Assembly: GCA_030867875.1 (NCBI GenBank) | Contig: JAOWCC010000019.1 | Location: 109,930,047-109,994,046 of the forward strand | Source: Actinernus sp. WN-2022 | Taxonomy: Eukaryota > Cnidaria > Anthozoa > Actiniaria > Actinernidae | DNA length: 64,000 nucleotides | Direction: 5' to 3' | In this document: positions 17,119 through 24,465 of the stretch, piece by piece | Layout: every line of letters starts with the position of its first letter | How positions within the stretch are numbered: position 1 is the first letter of the stretch | The notes under the pieces: generated by a model | Told to the model about the DNA's origin: nothing | Seen by the model: only the letters and a program-made list of their open reading frames with translations | Database searches by the model: none | Program-made: the position numbers and the translations under genes

Positions 17119-18345
17119 TTAATACATTATCGATTGGAGGTTAGAGTTCATAATACTGAATAGAGCATCAGCTACTACATACATGTAACACGTGACTGCA
17201 GTTCCAGTTTTTCTCTTAATCTCTATTCGCACGCCATCTCGAGTGTTGCTTAGCATAAGACCTGAGCCGTGAATATCATTATCAGGGTAAGTTCGTAGAT
17301 CGATCCACAATGCGAACTTATCGTTAGCATAGAAGTCCTTCTGATTGAGGCCTTCTTTGAGACGCTTTCTCATAGAGGTCCACAAGTCTGTTGGTAGCAT
17401 GCCTTTGGAGTATAGACGATTTGGCATTCCATCAATATCGATATGAACTGACGTGATCTTAGGATTAATGAATTTTTCGCTGTCTCGAGCTCCTCCTGTA
17501 TATGTAGTAGTAAACAAGCATAATATACCACTCATAGACCTCCTAGGCATATTGATATGCTCATTTATTGTGCTATCAGAGGATTTAATATCAAATGTCT
17601 TGTGAAGGTTCACGTTCTCGTAGAAGAAGCCTTTTCCAACTTGGTAAGATGATGCTGCTTCTCGTGCTAAGTATTCACTATTGATGCATGAATATTCCAA
17701 TTCCATGTTGCTAAGCTTATATGTTGGTGGTATCGTGGTGTCACTGTATACTACGATATCGGATATAGGTGCAAGAGTGATCTCAAATACGAGTGCCTGT
17801 GATAGCGCTTTTGGATAGGAGACTCCATGGTCATTCATTATAGGATGGTCTAGAGGAATCCTATACTTTGTTCCATGGATTGCTGCTATAGCTATGTCTT
17901 TATCATCAGAGCCTTTGTCACCAGCTCCAGTTCGATGTTTTCTGATATCTAATGTCGAGATTCCTTGTCGTAGTCCATCATTGAGTTCTTCTTTCGACAA
18001 GTACAAATCATGATACGTTCGAAATAGATCGTAACGTTGAGTGTCCTGTAACGTTTCACCACCAAAGAGAAGTTTGAATCGATTCACTAAATTTCTTCCT
18101 ATATTATTTACGAGATTTCTATTTGCATGACCCGTAACTGTGAGATCAAATAGAATATTCACACTCCTAGGAACGATAACAACATTCTCACTCAGCTTTG
18201 GAATGTTTACATATAGAGTCTCTCCTGGACTTGCTGACGATGGGTTCATAGTGATTCGATTCAATGTGTTCTCAGCCTTCAAGCCAAATGGTTGCTTAGA
18301 AGATCGATTTACATCTAGTATTTCAGAAATCGATTGTTGCGACAT
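17119..18345 (-). CDS. PY: Double-jelly-roll major capsid protein (PY)
   Basis: 408 codons. The N-terminal region (~30-70) is beta-rich. It is followed by NLVNNIGRNLVNRFKLLFG (~77-95) and GGETLQDTQRYDLFRTY (95-111), a signature of Polinton capsid proteins. The second half continues as a jelly-roll-type beta pattern, ending with a hydrophobic strand and the tail NSNLQSIMY. It would form the pseudo-hexagonal capsomers of the particle. It lies next to the packaging ATPase and shares a 34-bp divergent promoter with the integrase. TATAGT lies 3 nt before the ATG. Full length and intact. Confidence 0.93.
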   Translation of the reverse strand: MSQQSISEILDVNRSSKQPFGLKAENTLNRITMNPSSASPGETLYVNIPKLSENVVIVPRSVNILFDLTVTGHANRNLVNNIGRNLVNRFKLLFGGETLQDTQRYDLFRTYHDLYLSKEELNDGLRQGISTLDIRKHRTGAGDKGSDDKDIAIAAIHGTKYRIPLDHPIMNDHGVSYPKALSQALVFEITLAPISDIVVYSDTTIPPTYKLSNMELEYSCINSEYLAREAASSYQVGKGFFYENVNLHKTFDIKSSDSTINEHINMPRRSMSGILCLFTTTYTGGARDSEKFINPKITSVHIDIDGMPNRLYSKGMLPTDLWTSMRKRLKEGLNQKDFYANDKFALWIDLRTYPDNDIHGSGLMLSNTRDGVRIEIKRKTGTAVTCYMYVVADALFSIMNSNLQSIMY

Positions 18346-18379
18346 ACTACTATAAAGATCTATCGAGTTTTGACTTTAT
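18346..18379. promoter_or_regulatory. Compact divergent promoter between capsid and integrase genes
   Basis: Only 34 bp separate the two start codons. Leftward, TATAGT occupies 18,349-18,354. Rightward, ACTTTATATG overlaps the integrase ATG itself. No longer regulatory sequence fits, so both promoters must lie inside this gap or within the coding regions. Confidence 0.55.
18349..18354 (-). promoter_or_regulatory. TATAGT motif 3 nt upstream of the capsid ATG
   Basis: Read on the minus strand, TATAGT is followed by AGT and then ATG. The same hexamer lies 3-5 nt before the ATG of three other leftward genes (14,107-14,112; 15,692-15,697; 16,437-16,442). Such promoter-proximal motifs are typical of viral late promoters. 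Confidence 0.55.
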
Positions 18380-19375
18380 ATGAATTCTAATAGGAAGCTC
18401 TCTAAAATATACTACTCTACCAAAGGTTATTGGAAAGGGTATTCAGCAATCAATAAATTAGCACAAGCTTCTAGCATTAGTGAAGACATTACTAAAAAAT
18501 GGCTTGAGAAACAAGCAATTTGGCAAATATACTTACCAGCTCCAGATTATATTCCTAGACCTCATTGGGATATCTCAAAACCTAACCAAATTCATCAAGC
18601 AGATCTATTATTTCTACCACATGACACTATAGGAAGGAAGACCTACAAGTATGCATTAGTAGTCATCGACATTGCTAGCAGGTACAAGGATGGTGAGGCA
18701 CTAACATCAAAAGAATCAAATGAGATATCGCAAGCTTTCAATAAGGTATATTCCAGAAAATTGAAATGGCCTGAAACATTAATCGTTGATCCTGGTAGAG
18801 AATTCATGGGATCCGTTACTAAGATAATGGAAAAGCATAACGTTAACATCCAAAGGAGCGAAGCTAATAATCATAGAGCTCAGGCATTCGTTGAAAGAGC
18901 AAATAGAACGCTATCGGAGAAGCTATTCTCATACCAATATGCTCAAGAAATGCTCATGGAAAATGATAGATCTAGAGAATGGGTAAAACGTTTGCCAGCA
19001 ATCTTCAAAGCTATCAATAGTGAAGTCACTAGAATAACTGGAAAACAACCATCTGATGCTATTAAGATGAAAGAAGTAGCCATAGAAGAAAGAGAGTATA
19101 AGCGGACTATCGGCTTAGCTGAGATTAGACTACCAAATGGTATACGAATTAGATACCTATATGCTCCCGGTGAACAAGAAGGTGGAAATAATCGACGTGC
19201 TACTGATCCTATTTGGTCAATCGAATTTTACAACATCTTGAGAACTATAGTTTCACCTAGTCAACCTGTATTATACTTCCTATCTGAAGGAGCTCCTAAA
19301 CGTTCTTTCGTAAGAGAGGAATTGCAAGTCGTACCAAACGATAATCAATTACCACCAGATAGCATTCTCAAATAA
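18380..19375 (+). CDS. INT: Retroviral-type (RVE) integrase
   Basis: 331 codons. The DDE triad is complete: D75 in HQADLLFL, D137 in LIVDPGREFMG, E172 in AFVERANRTL. D and E are 34 residues apart, as in D,D-35-E integrases. An N-terminal helical region (~1-60) precedes the core. A C-terminal chromo/SH3-like module (~265-325) has RRATDPIWSIEFY and PKRSFVREELQVV. It would cut and join the element ends and make the short target duplication. It is on the plus strand, divergent from the capsid gene and convergent with PolB. Intact, so mobility is possible. Confidence 0.95.
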   Translation: MNSNRKLSKIYYSTKGYWKGYSAINKLAQASSISEDITKKWLEKQAIWQIYLPAPDYIPRPHWDISKPNQIHQADLLFLPHDTIGRKTYKYALVVIDIASRYKDGEALTSKESNEISQAFNKVYSRKLKWPETLIVDPGREFMGSVTKIMEKHNVNIQRSEANNHRAQAFVERANRTLSEKLFSYQYAQEMLMENDRSREWVKRLPAIFKAINSEVTRITGKQPSDAIKMKEVAIEEREYKRTIGLAEIRLPNGIRIRYLYAPGEQEGGNNRRATDPIWSIEFYNILRTIVSPSQPVLYFLSEGAPKRSFVREELQVVPNDNQLPPDSILK

Positions 19376-19444
19376 CAGTATATTTTTCGATCATACCTTC
19401 TAGAAATCGATTTAATTGCATTGCCAAGCACCGTGAACAGCATG

Positions 19445-19477
19445 TGTACCATCAGCGGAGGCCTTCCAAATGGTACA
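19445..19477. terminator. Hairpin between convergent integrase and polymerase genes
   Basis: TGTACCAT and ATGGTACA form an 8-bp stem with a 17-nt loop in the 120-bp gap between two convergent stops. A 3'-end or termination role is inferred from position only. Confidence 0.35.
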
Positions 19478-19495
19478 TTACCAAACAGCATATGA

Positions 19496-22400
19496 TCACT
19501 CACGTATAAGTATCAATAGCTCAGTTAATTTTTTTTTATAACCAATCGCTAGAGTATGAATTCCATCTGATTCGATATTTCGTTTATCATCGTCACTGCT
19601 AAGAGCAATCTTATTTACTGTTTCAGTATAGATTTCGTGCTGGTGACTTCTAATTACATTCATTTTTATCGTGGATGATTCTCGCTTGAATAGGCAGTTC
19701 TTATAATCTTCAAATGTGATATCATTTTTTGCAACGGATCTCTTAATTCCCTTGCAACGCTTTGACTCTTTTTCGTCAATCTTATAAGCGTATAGTTTTG
19801 CTCGCAATCCAACGAATTCAGTTATTTCTTCACCAGCAGTTTCGTCTTTCATCATACCAATTACTTTCTTATTGATTCCCGTTCTGATTCCTGATGGATG
19901 ATTTTCCGGATAATTAGAAGTATCGAATTTGGCTTCGATGTCATTCTTGATATCGTCGTAGAAGTCTTCCGTTTCGATTTCATACATTAACGAATCGGTA
20001 TCAGTGAAGAGAAGTTGTGCTCTATCATCGTATTTCTCCTTGATATAGCCGTAGTTGAAGTCATAAATAAGTGTCTTACTAATGTCTAAGATAACCATGC
20101 CTACGTATATCGCCTTGTTGAAAATCAGCTGAGTTTTACCCATGTGAATTGCAGCTAGATTTTCAGAGAATATTGTCCTACCCTTATAATTAGGTTGGCA
20201 AATCAATTTTCTTGCTTGTGAATCTCGAGTGACAAGTCGAATATCCTTTCTATGACGAATATTTTCCATTGTCTTACCAAAGACGCTGTTATTCATCAAT
20301 TTGAAGAAGTCTTTTTCGAAGTCATTCTTTGCATTAGTTCTCAATTTCGTATTCAGATCGATATACTTTTTCATCCAATTGGACTCATTGAATTTGATAC
20401 CTCGATAGATCATAGTTATCTTCAATCCTAGATCTAGATACGTTTTCAGTGCTTGATGATGTAATACGTATTTCTCTTTATTATGCAAGTTCGGTACGAG
20501 CTTTTCTACGCCGTTGATTTCCATTCTCTCAGGAGCAAGCGGATAGTCGTTATGCAATTCGTGTAGCTTCTCTGGATATTCTAGATCCACTTCTAGTATA
20601 CATGGATGATCTATCCAGTTCTTCAACTCACCATTAGACATCCATTGGAAATTAGACGTTGGTAGTTTTTCAGACATAGCCCATCCATATAAATTATTCG
20701 CATCCAAGTACTTGATGAATATCGATTTCTCATTTTTATCGTATCCTTTCATATATCGATTATTAGCTTTCGAATATCGTTTACTGATCATGCTTACACC
20801 GCCACGAATTCCATTCTCAAACATGAGAACCATATCAGCATCACTTAACAGCTCAAGTTGGATTCGAGTAGATTTCAACAAAGCATCCCACGACAATCCT
20901 GGAAGAGTATAGTACCAGCACGGATCGAGTTGATAGTTGCTCATACAAACGTCCCTGAAATTCTCGAATACGTCAGCAAGAAGAACGACATCCGACTTCA
21001 AGTACAAATCATGGTACTGTCTCATAGTCTTAATCTCAAACGCTTTCCAGACTTTCTTTGCATGCTTATAGTCTTCATTTGAAATACTAGAATTGTTCAA
21101 CTTAGAATAGAAGCATTCTTGTGGTGGCAATTTTCGCTCATCCAATTTTCCTAGCGAATTAACGTAGTCATATGGATACACACCTTTTCTCAATAGCAGA
21201 TCCAATTGCTTTCCATCATAGAATGTACTCAAATTCCTAAACTGCTCTTTCTTGAGATTACCTACTAATGAATCTAAGCTTGATGTCATGAATTTGAAAC
21301 TATCGATGAATCGAATTTCTCTATTCACAACAATGGTTTTGCTTTCCTTTTCAAATTGGTCAACTACGATTTGTTTCTTGAATGAGATGTATTTCTCCTC
21401 GTTATTTGGAATGCAATCTACTTTTCCATCTGAGACTCCAAGATTCTTGATGAATAAATGAGCATCATATCCAGCCAAATTATGAAAAATCACTGGAATG
21501 AATTTTGGGATTTTGTAATTCAAATTGCAATCGTTGTGAGCCGCTCCTCGATAGTTTCCACTCAAATGGTCATGATCAAGCACTTTGTCTTCTAATAATT
21601 CTGTTTCGCAAATATGACAGATCATAGCATTCTTGTATTCTTCTTCGTTTTTCTTAGTCATCTTGACTCGCTTCTTGTACTTGAATTTCGAATATAGCAT
21701 CTTCACGGATTCTTCAATCGATTCCACGAACTTCATGCCAATATCTTCATCCTCACTCTTAGCTGTGTACCTCACCATCTTAGGTTTGAATAGCTTATCG
21801 TCATAGCATTTTATCATATAGCAGTAACCAGATGGCTTGTGCTTTTGATATCTTTCAGTATAGCTTCCATTTTCATTTGGTTGGCAAGACGACATCGATT
21901 CGGTGAAGCATTCGAAATCAGCATAGATAACGAATGGAACACGCATCGAGTTGTTGCGATTCTCGAACTTCAAAAAAGTGTCTTTCTCTGGCAATGTCAT
22001 TTTCACAGCGTCGTGATTTTTACAGTACTCTGAATGCTTCTGGAGACTCTTATTCGTCTTGAATGAAATTAGACATCGTTCACAATAATATCGCATATGA
22101 CTATTCTTATTCGAACCCGATAGCAATCTCGACATGTTCTTTATCCAACAGTAATGATTCGTTTCATTGTTCGAAATCATGAGCAAATTTATCGTTCGTT
22201 CTCTATCATCATTTTCACTAATTCGAAGTGGATACACTTGACTATCATATCCATATACGTTAATTGCATATTTCGAATTGTTCTTCTCAAATATGCTGAT
22301 CTTACCTAATTTCATTGGAAACTCTATTCCTTTCCAATTGAATTTCTCAGCATTCAACTTCATCATTTTAGTGATTTTTTCTTGATCTCTGTTCTTTGGA

Positions 22401-23140
22401 TATCGAGCCTCAGTCACACACCATTTGAAACATTGATTATCGTTGTTCTTTGGATTGATGATTGCTTTCTTCAATTTGAGCTTCTGTGGGAGGTCTACGT
22501 AAGACTTAGCAGCTATGGGTTGATATCTATCGATGTGAATATCTAATTGAACCACTTTACTAAAAATCCAGCCAGATCCTTCTTTTTGAAATTTAGATAT
22601 TTTTTCTTCAATATTTCCAGCTATTCTCGAATATAGCTCTTCTAAGTTTGTTGCTTCCGTAACGATTTCGATGCTTGAATGGAAATGCGCAAATGTTGAG
22701 ATTTCCTTCTTTACGAATCTGCATTCTAGAATCAATTTCATCTTGATTGGTTTTTCTTGCTGCTTCAACAAATTTATAACACGATCCTTGCTATTCGATA
22801 GAAACGATTTCGAGTCAGTCTTTTCAGTACCTTCAATTCGATATGTTGACAAGTATCCTTTCAATGCAGACTTCTGCTTTTGTATGTTGGGAGTTGTTTT
22901 CTTCATTCTATCGTAAATCGCATTGATAGTCTTCTTCAACGATTCGACTTTTTCATTAATAGGCTTCTTAACCTCAGGTGGAACATACGACATGATCCAA
23001 TCAGCGAACTCATTTATTCGTTTTTGAACTGTGTCAGCAGTTGTTCTCATCATGGATTGACTTGTGTTATATACGGTTTTCGTGGGTTTCAGAATTGGAA
23101 CATTGATCTCCAGAATTGGTTGATTCATTATTCCCGTCAT
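19496..23140 (-). CDS. POLB: Protein-primed family B DNA polymerase (DNA_pol_B_2)
   Basis: 1,214 codons, intact. The order is: N-terminal region (~1-345) of uncertain fold, possibly including the terminal-protein function; a C2H2-like finger (C353, C356, H369, C373); exonuclease motif I YADFE (D408, E410); a zinc/HNH-like insert with CHIC (508-511), DHDH (522-525) and NDCN; Exo II HNLAGYD (553-559); Exo III YLKSD (713-717); polymerase motif A YLDANNLYG (D813); motif B around KLMNNSVFG (947-955); motif C TDTDS (D1047, D1049); and KLY (1115-1117). Proofreading and polymerase residues are all present. It copies the linear element from protein-primed ends and sits ~70 bp from the right TIR. Confidence 0.97.
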   Translation of the reverse strand: MTGIMNQPILEINVPILKPTKTVYNTSQSMMRTTADTVQKRINEFADWIMSYVPPEVKKPINEKVESLKKTINAIYDRMKKTTPNIQKQKSALKGYLSTYRIEGTEKTDSKSFLSNSKDRVINLLKQQEKPIKMKLILECRFVKKEISTFAHFHSSIEIVTEATNLEELYSRIAGNIEEKISKFQKEGSGWIFSKVVQLDIHIDRYQPIAAKSYVDLPQKLKLKKAIINPKNNDNQCFKWCVTEARYPKNRDQEKITKMMKLNAEKFNWKGIEFPMKLGKISIFEKNNSKYAINVYGYDSQVYPLRISENDDRERTINLLMISNNETNHYCWIKNMSRLLSGSNKNSHMRYYCERCLISFKTNKSLQKHSEYCKNHDAVKMTLPEKDTFLKFENRNNSMRVPFVIYADFECFTESMSSCQPNENGSYTERYQKHKPSGYCYMIKCYDDKLFKPKMVRYTAKSEDEDIGMKFVESIEESVKMLYSKFKYKKRVKMTKKNEEEYKNAMICHICETELLEDKVLDHDHLSGNYRGAAHNDCNLNYKIPKFIPVIFHNLAGYDAHLFIKNLGVSDGKVDCIPNNEEKYISFKKQIVVDQFEKESKTIVVNREIRFIDSFKFMTSSLDSLVGNLKKEQFRNLSTFYDGKQLDLLLRKGVYPYDYVNSLGKLDERKLPPQECFYSKLNNSSISNEDYKHAKKVWKAFEIKTMRQYHDLYLKSDVVLLADVFENFRDVCMSNYQLDPCWYYTLPGLSWDALLKSTRIQLELLSDADMVLMFENGIRGGVSMISKRYSKANNRYMKGYDKNEKSIFIKYLDANNLYGWAMSEKLPTSNFQWMSNGELKNWIDHPCILEVDLEYPEKLHELHNDYPLAPERMEINGVEKLVPNLHNKEKYVLHHQALKTYLDLGLKITMIYRGIKFNESNWMKKYIDLNTKLRTNAKNDFEKDFFKLMNNSVFGKTMENIRHRKDIRLVTRDSQARKLICQPNYKGRTIFSENLAAIHMGKTQLIFNKAIYVGMVILDISKTLIYDFNYGYIKEKYDDRAQLLFTDTDSLMYEIETEDFYDDIKNDIEAKFDTSNYPENHPSGIRTGINKKVIGMMKDETAGEEITEFVGLRAKLYAYKIDEKESKRCKGIKRSVAKNDITFEDYKNCLFKRESSTIKMNVIRSHQHEIYTETVNKIALSSDDDKRNIESDGIHTLAIGYKKKLTELLILIRE

Positions 23141-23206
23141 AGTGTCATATAATCGATACCACCTTAAGTACCCATCATTCTAGGAAAAACGATGAAATCA
23201 CTTCCA

Positions 23207-23507
23207 AGAATTCCAGGAATGTGCCACGCCCTAGAATGTGCCACGCCCATATTTCCGAGAATTGGATCACAAGAAGAATCCTAGGAAACGCACGAATCCA
23301 AGGCACGATGTATAGTAGTAGTGAATGGCTGGTTATGGCGCATGGCTCAAGTTTTTAGGTAACCAATAATTTGACCTTGACATTATTTCCCAGAATTGGT
23401 TCACTAAAGAATTCCAGGAAATGCGTGAAACCGGTTGAAACCAGTTGAAAGCAGTCGAAAGTGGATCCCAAGGCAAAAAGCGCCAGAACCGGCCATTCAC
23501 TACTACT
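23207..23507 (-). repeat. Right terminal inverted repeat of the Polinton
   Basis: Reverse complement of 7257-7541, ending CACTACTACT at 23,507. A 14-bp GTGCCACGCCCTAG-type block is duplicated near 23,221-23,246. High similarity of the two TIRs argues for a young insertion. Confidence 0.93.
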
Positions 23508-23512
23508 CTTTC
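23508..23512. repeat. Right 5-bp direct repeat (CTTTC) at the Polinton junction
   Basis: Partner of 7252-7256. Confidence 0.6.
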
Positions 23513-23626
23513 GCACGAGTGAAGTTAAATAAAACATTAAACTGGCTTACATTTGAGAGATGAGACTCCAAATTAGAGAGAAAGTTCCTCGCGGGTCTTC
23601 CGTTACTGTATTAAATTATGTAAATA
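23508..23626 (-). pseudogene. Upstream part of the coding sequence split by the Polinton
   Basis: On the minus strand a frame reads through from about 23,626 to the Polinton junction, with protein-like composition (for example FLSNLESHLSNV and LFNFTRAK). If one CTTTC copy and the Polinton are ignored, the same frame continues at 7256 as AFQQAQDISTG. A CAG lies just upstream and could be a splice acceptor. The protein family is unknown. Confidence 0.4.
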
Positions 23627-23682
23627 CATTAACCTGGCGATTGTTGCGTGACCAGCACAGTGCAATCTGATTGGTGTGAATT

Positions 23683-23787
23683 TGACCTTTAACGCGTGCG
23701 CAGAACGCGTGCTACATGAAATAAAAAAAAATTAAATAACGACTTGCATTTTAAGACTCGTTGCTGCCACAGGCAGCCCGAGTAATA
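23683..23787. repeat. Interspersed repeat end with foldback hairpin, copy 2
   Basis: Shares with 225-332 the GCGTGCGCAG motif, an A-rich run, and the hairpin ACTCGTTGCTGCC-ACA-GGCAGCCCGAGT. Same orientation as copy 1. Confidence 0.5.
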
Positions 23788-23944
23788 AAGCTTTCAGCTT
23801 TAATTTCGTATTTGCAAAAACGTTTCTTCGACCGTAACGTTCCAAAGAGAGCTGCAAGAGCTCAAGTGAGCCAGACAACAATCCGTCATTAAATGCAGTA
23901 AAACCTGTATTTAGCGTCCGCTTAAATAATGAAATTTGAGATCT

Positions 23945-24024
23945 TCGTATCACTGTATCACTTTATCTTCGTATCACTGTATTACCGTATCACTGTATCT
24001 TGGTAGCTCCGTATCATTGTATCT
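23945..24024. repeat. Short tandem CGTATCACTGTAT repeats
   Basis: About six degenerate units of 10-14 bp (CGTATCACTGTATC with variants). No gene. Confidence 0.75.
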
Positions 24025-24246
24025 TGTCGAACACGTTATATACCAAGCCGTAAATTTCGGCTTTTAATTTCTGTCGGTGAGAGTAACCAATAAAGTAGCC
24101 TGGTTTCTCAATGATTTTAAATGGCGTTTATTCTTGATAATTAATTTCACACTTGGAGTTTTAGTTTAAAGAATTCCAATGTGTTTTGAAACTTTGCTTT
24201 ATATCAAAACACGCAAATAAATGAATGATATTGAATTTTAATCAGA

Positions 24247-24254
24247 TGACGTCA
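24247..24254. promoter_or_regulatory. CRE-like palindrome TGACGTCA upstream of the MGM101 gene
   Basis: A perfect TGACGTCA lies 212 bp upstream of the putative start codon, in a more GC-rich stretch. This is the consensus site of CREB/ATF factors. A promoter role is plausible but not shown. Confidence 0.35.
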
Positions 24255-24465
24255 CGGACACGGTGTGTTGACCGCGCGCCCAGCCGTTAGTGGGGGAAGG
24301 CTTTGGAGAAACGACACCCCAACGGCTGAAACCGAGCCTATACATTTGAATGCTGTGAATATTTAAAAAAAAATCGATTTGGCATCGGATCTGTGTACCA
24401 CGTGACTAGTCTGTGACGACTCAGAGTGAGCTTGGGATACCTGTGGAAACCGAGGCCTGTCCAAA

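Larger units (their letters stand above)
7257..23507. mobile_element. Complete Polinton/Maverick virus-like transposon, 16.25 kb
   Basis: The element is bounded by long terminal inverted repeats beginning AGTAGTAGTGAATGG and ending in the reverse complement, with a CTTTC direct repeat at both junctions. It carries the Polinton hallmark genes: protein-primed PolB, RVE-type integrase, packaging ATPase and double-jelly-roll capsid protein. All 14 frames I assign are open and none shows a frameshift. Twelve genes are on the minus strand; the integrase and a 110-codon gene are on the plus strand. Most gaps are only 10-40 bp, a virus-like packing. The length and gene count fit the family's usual 15-20 kb. 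It is probably recently inserted or recently active. Confidence 0.96.
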
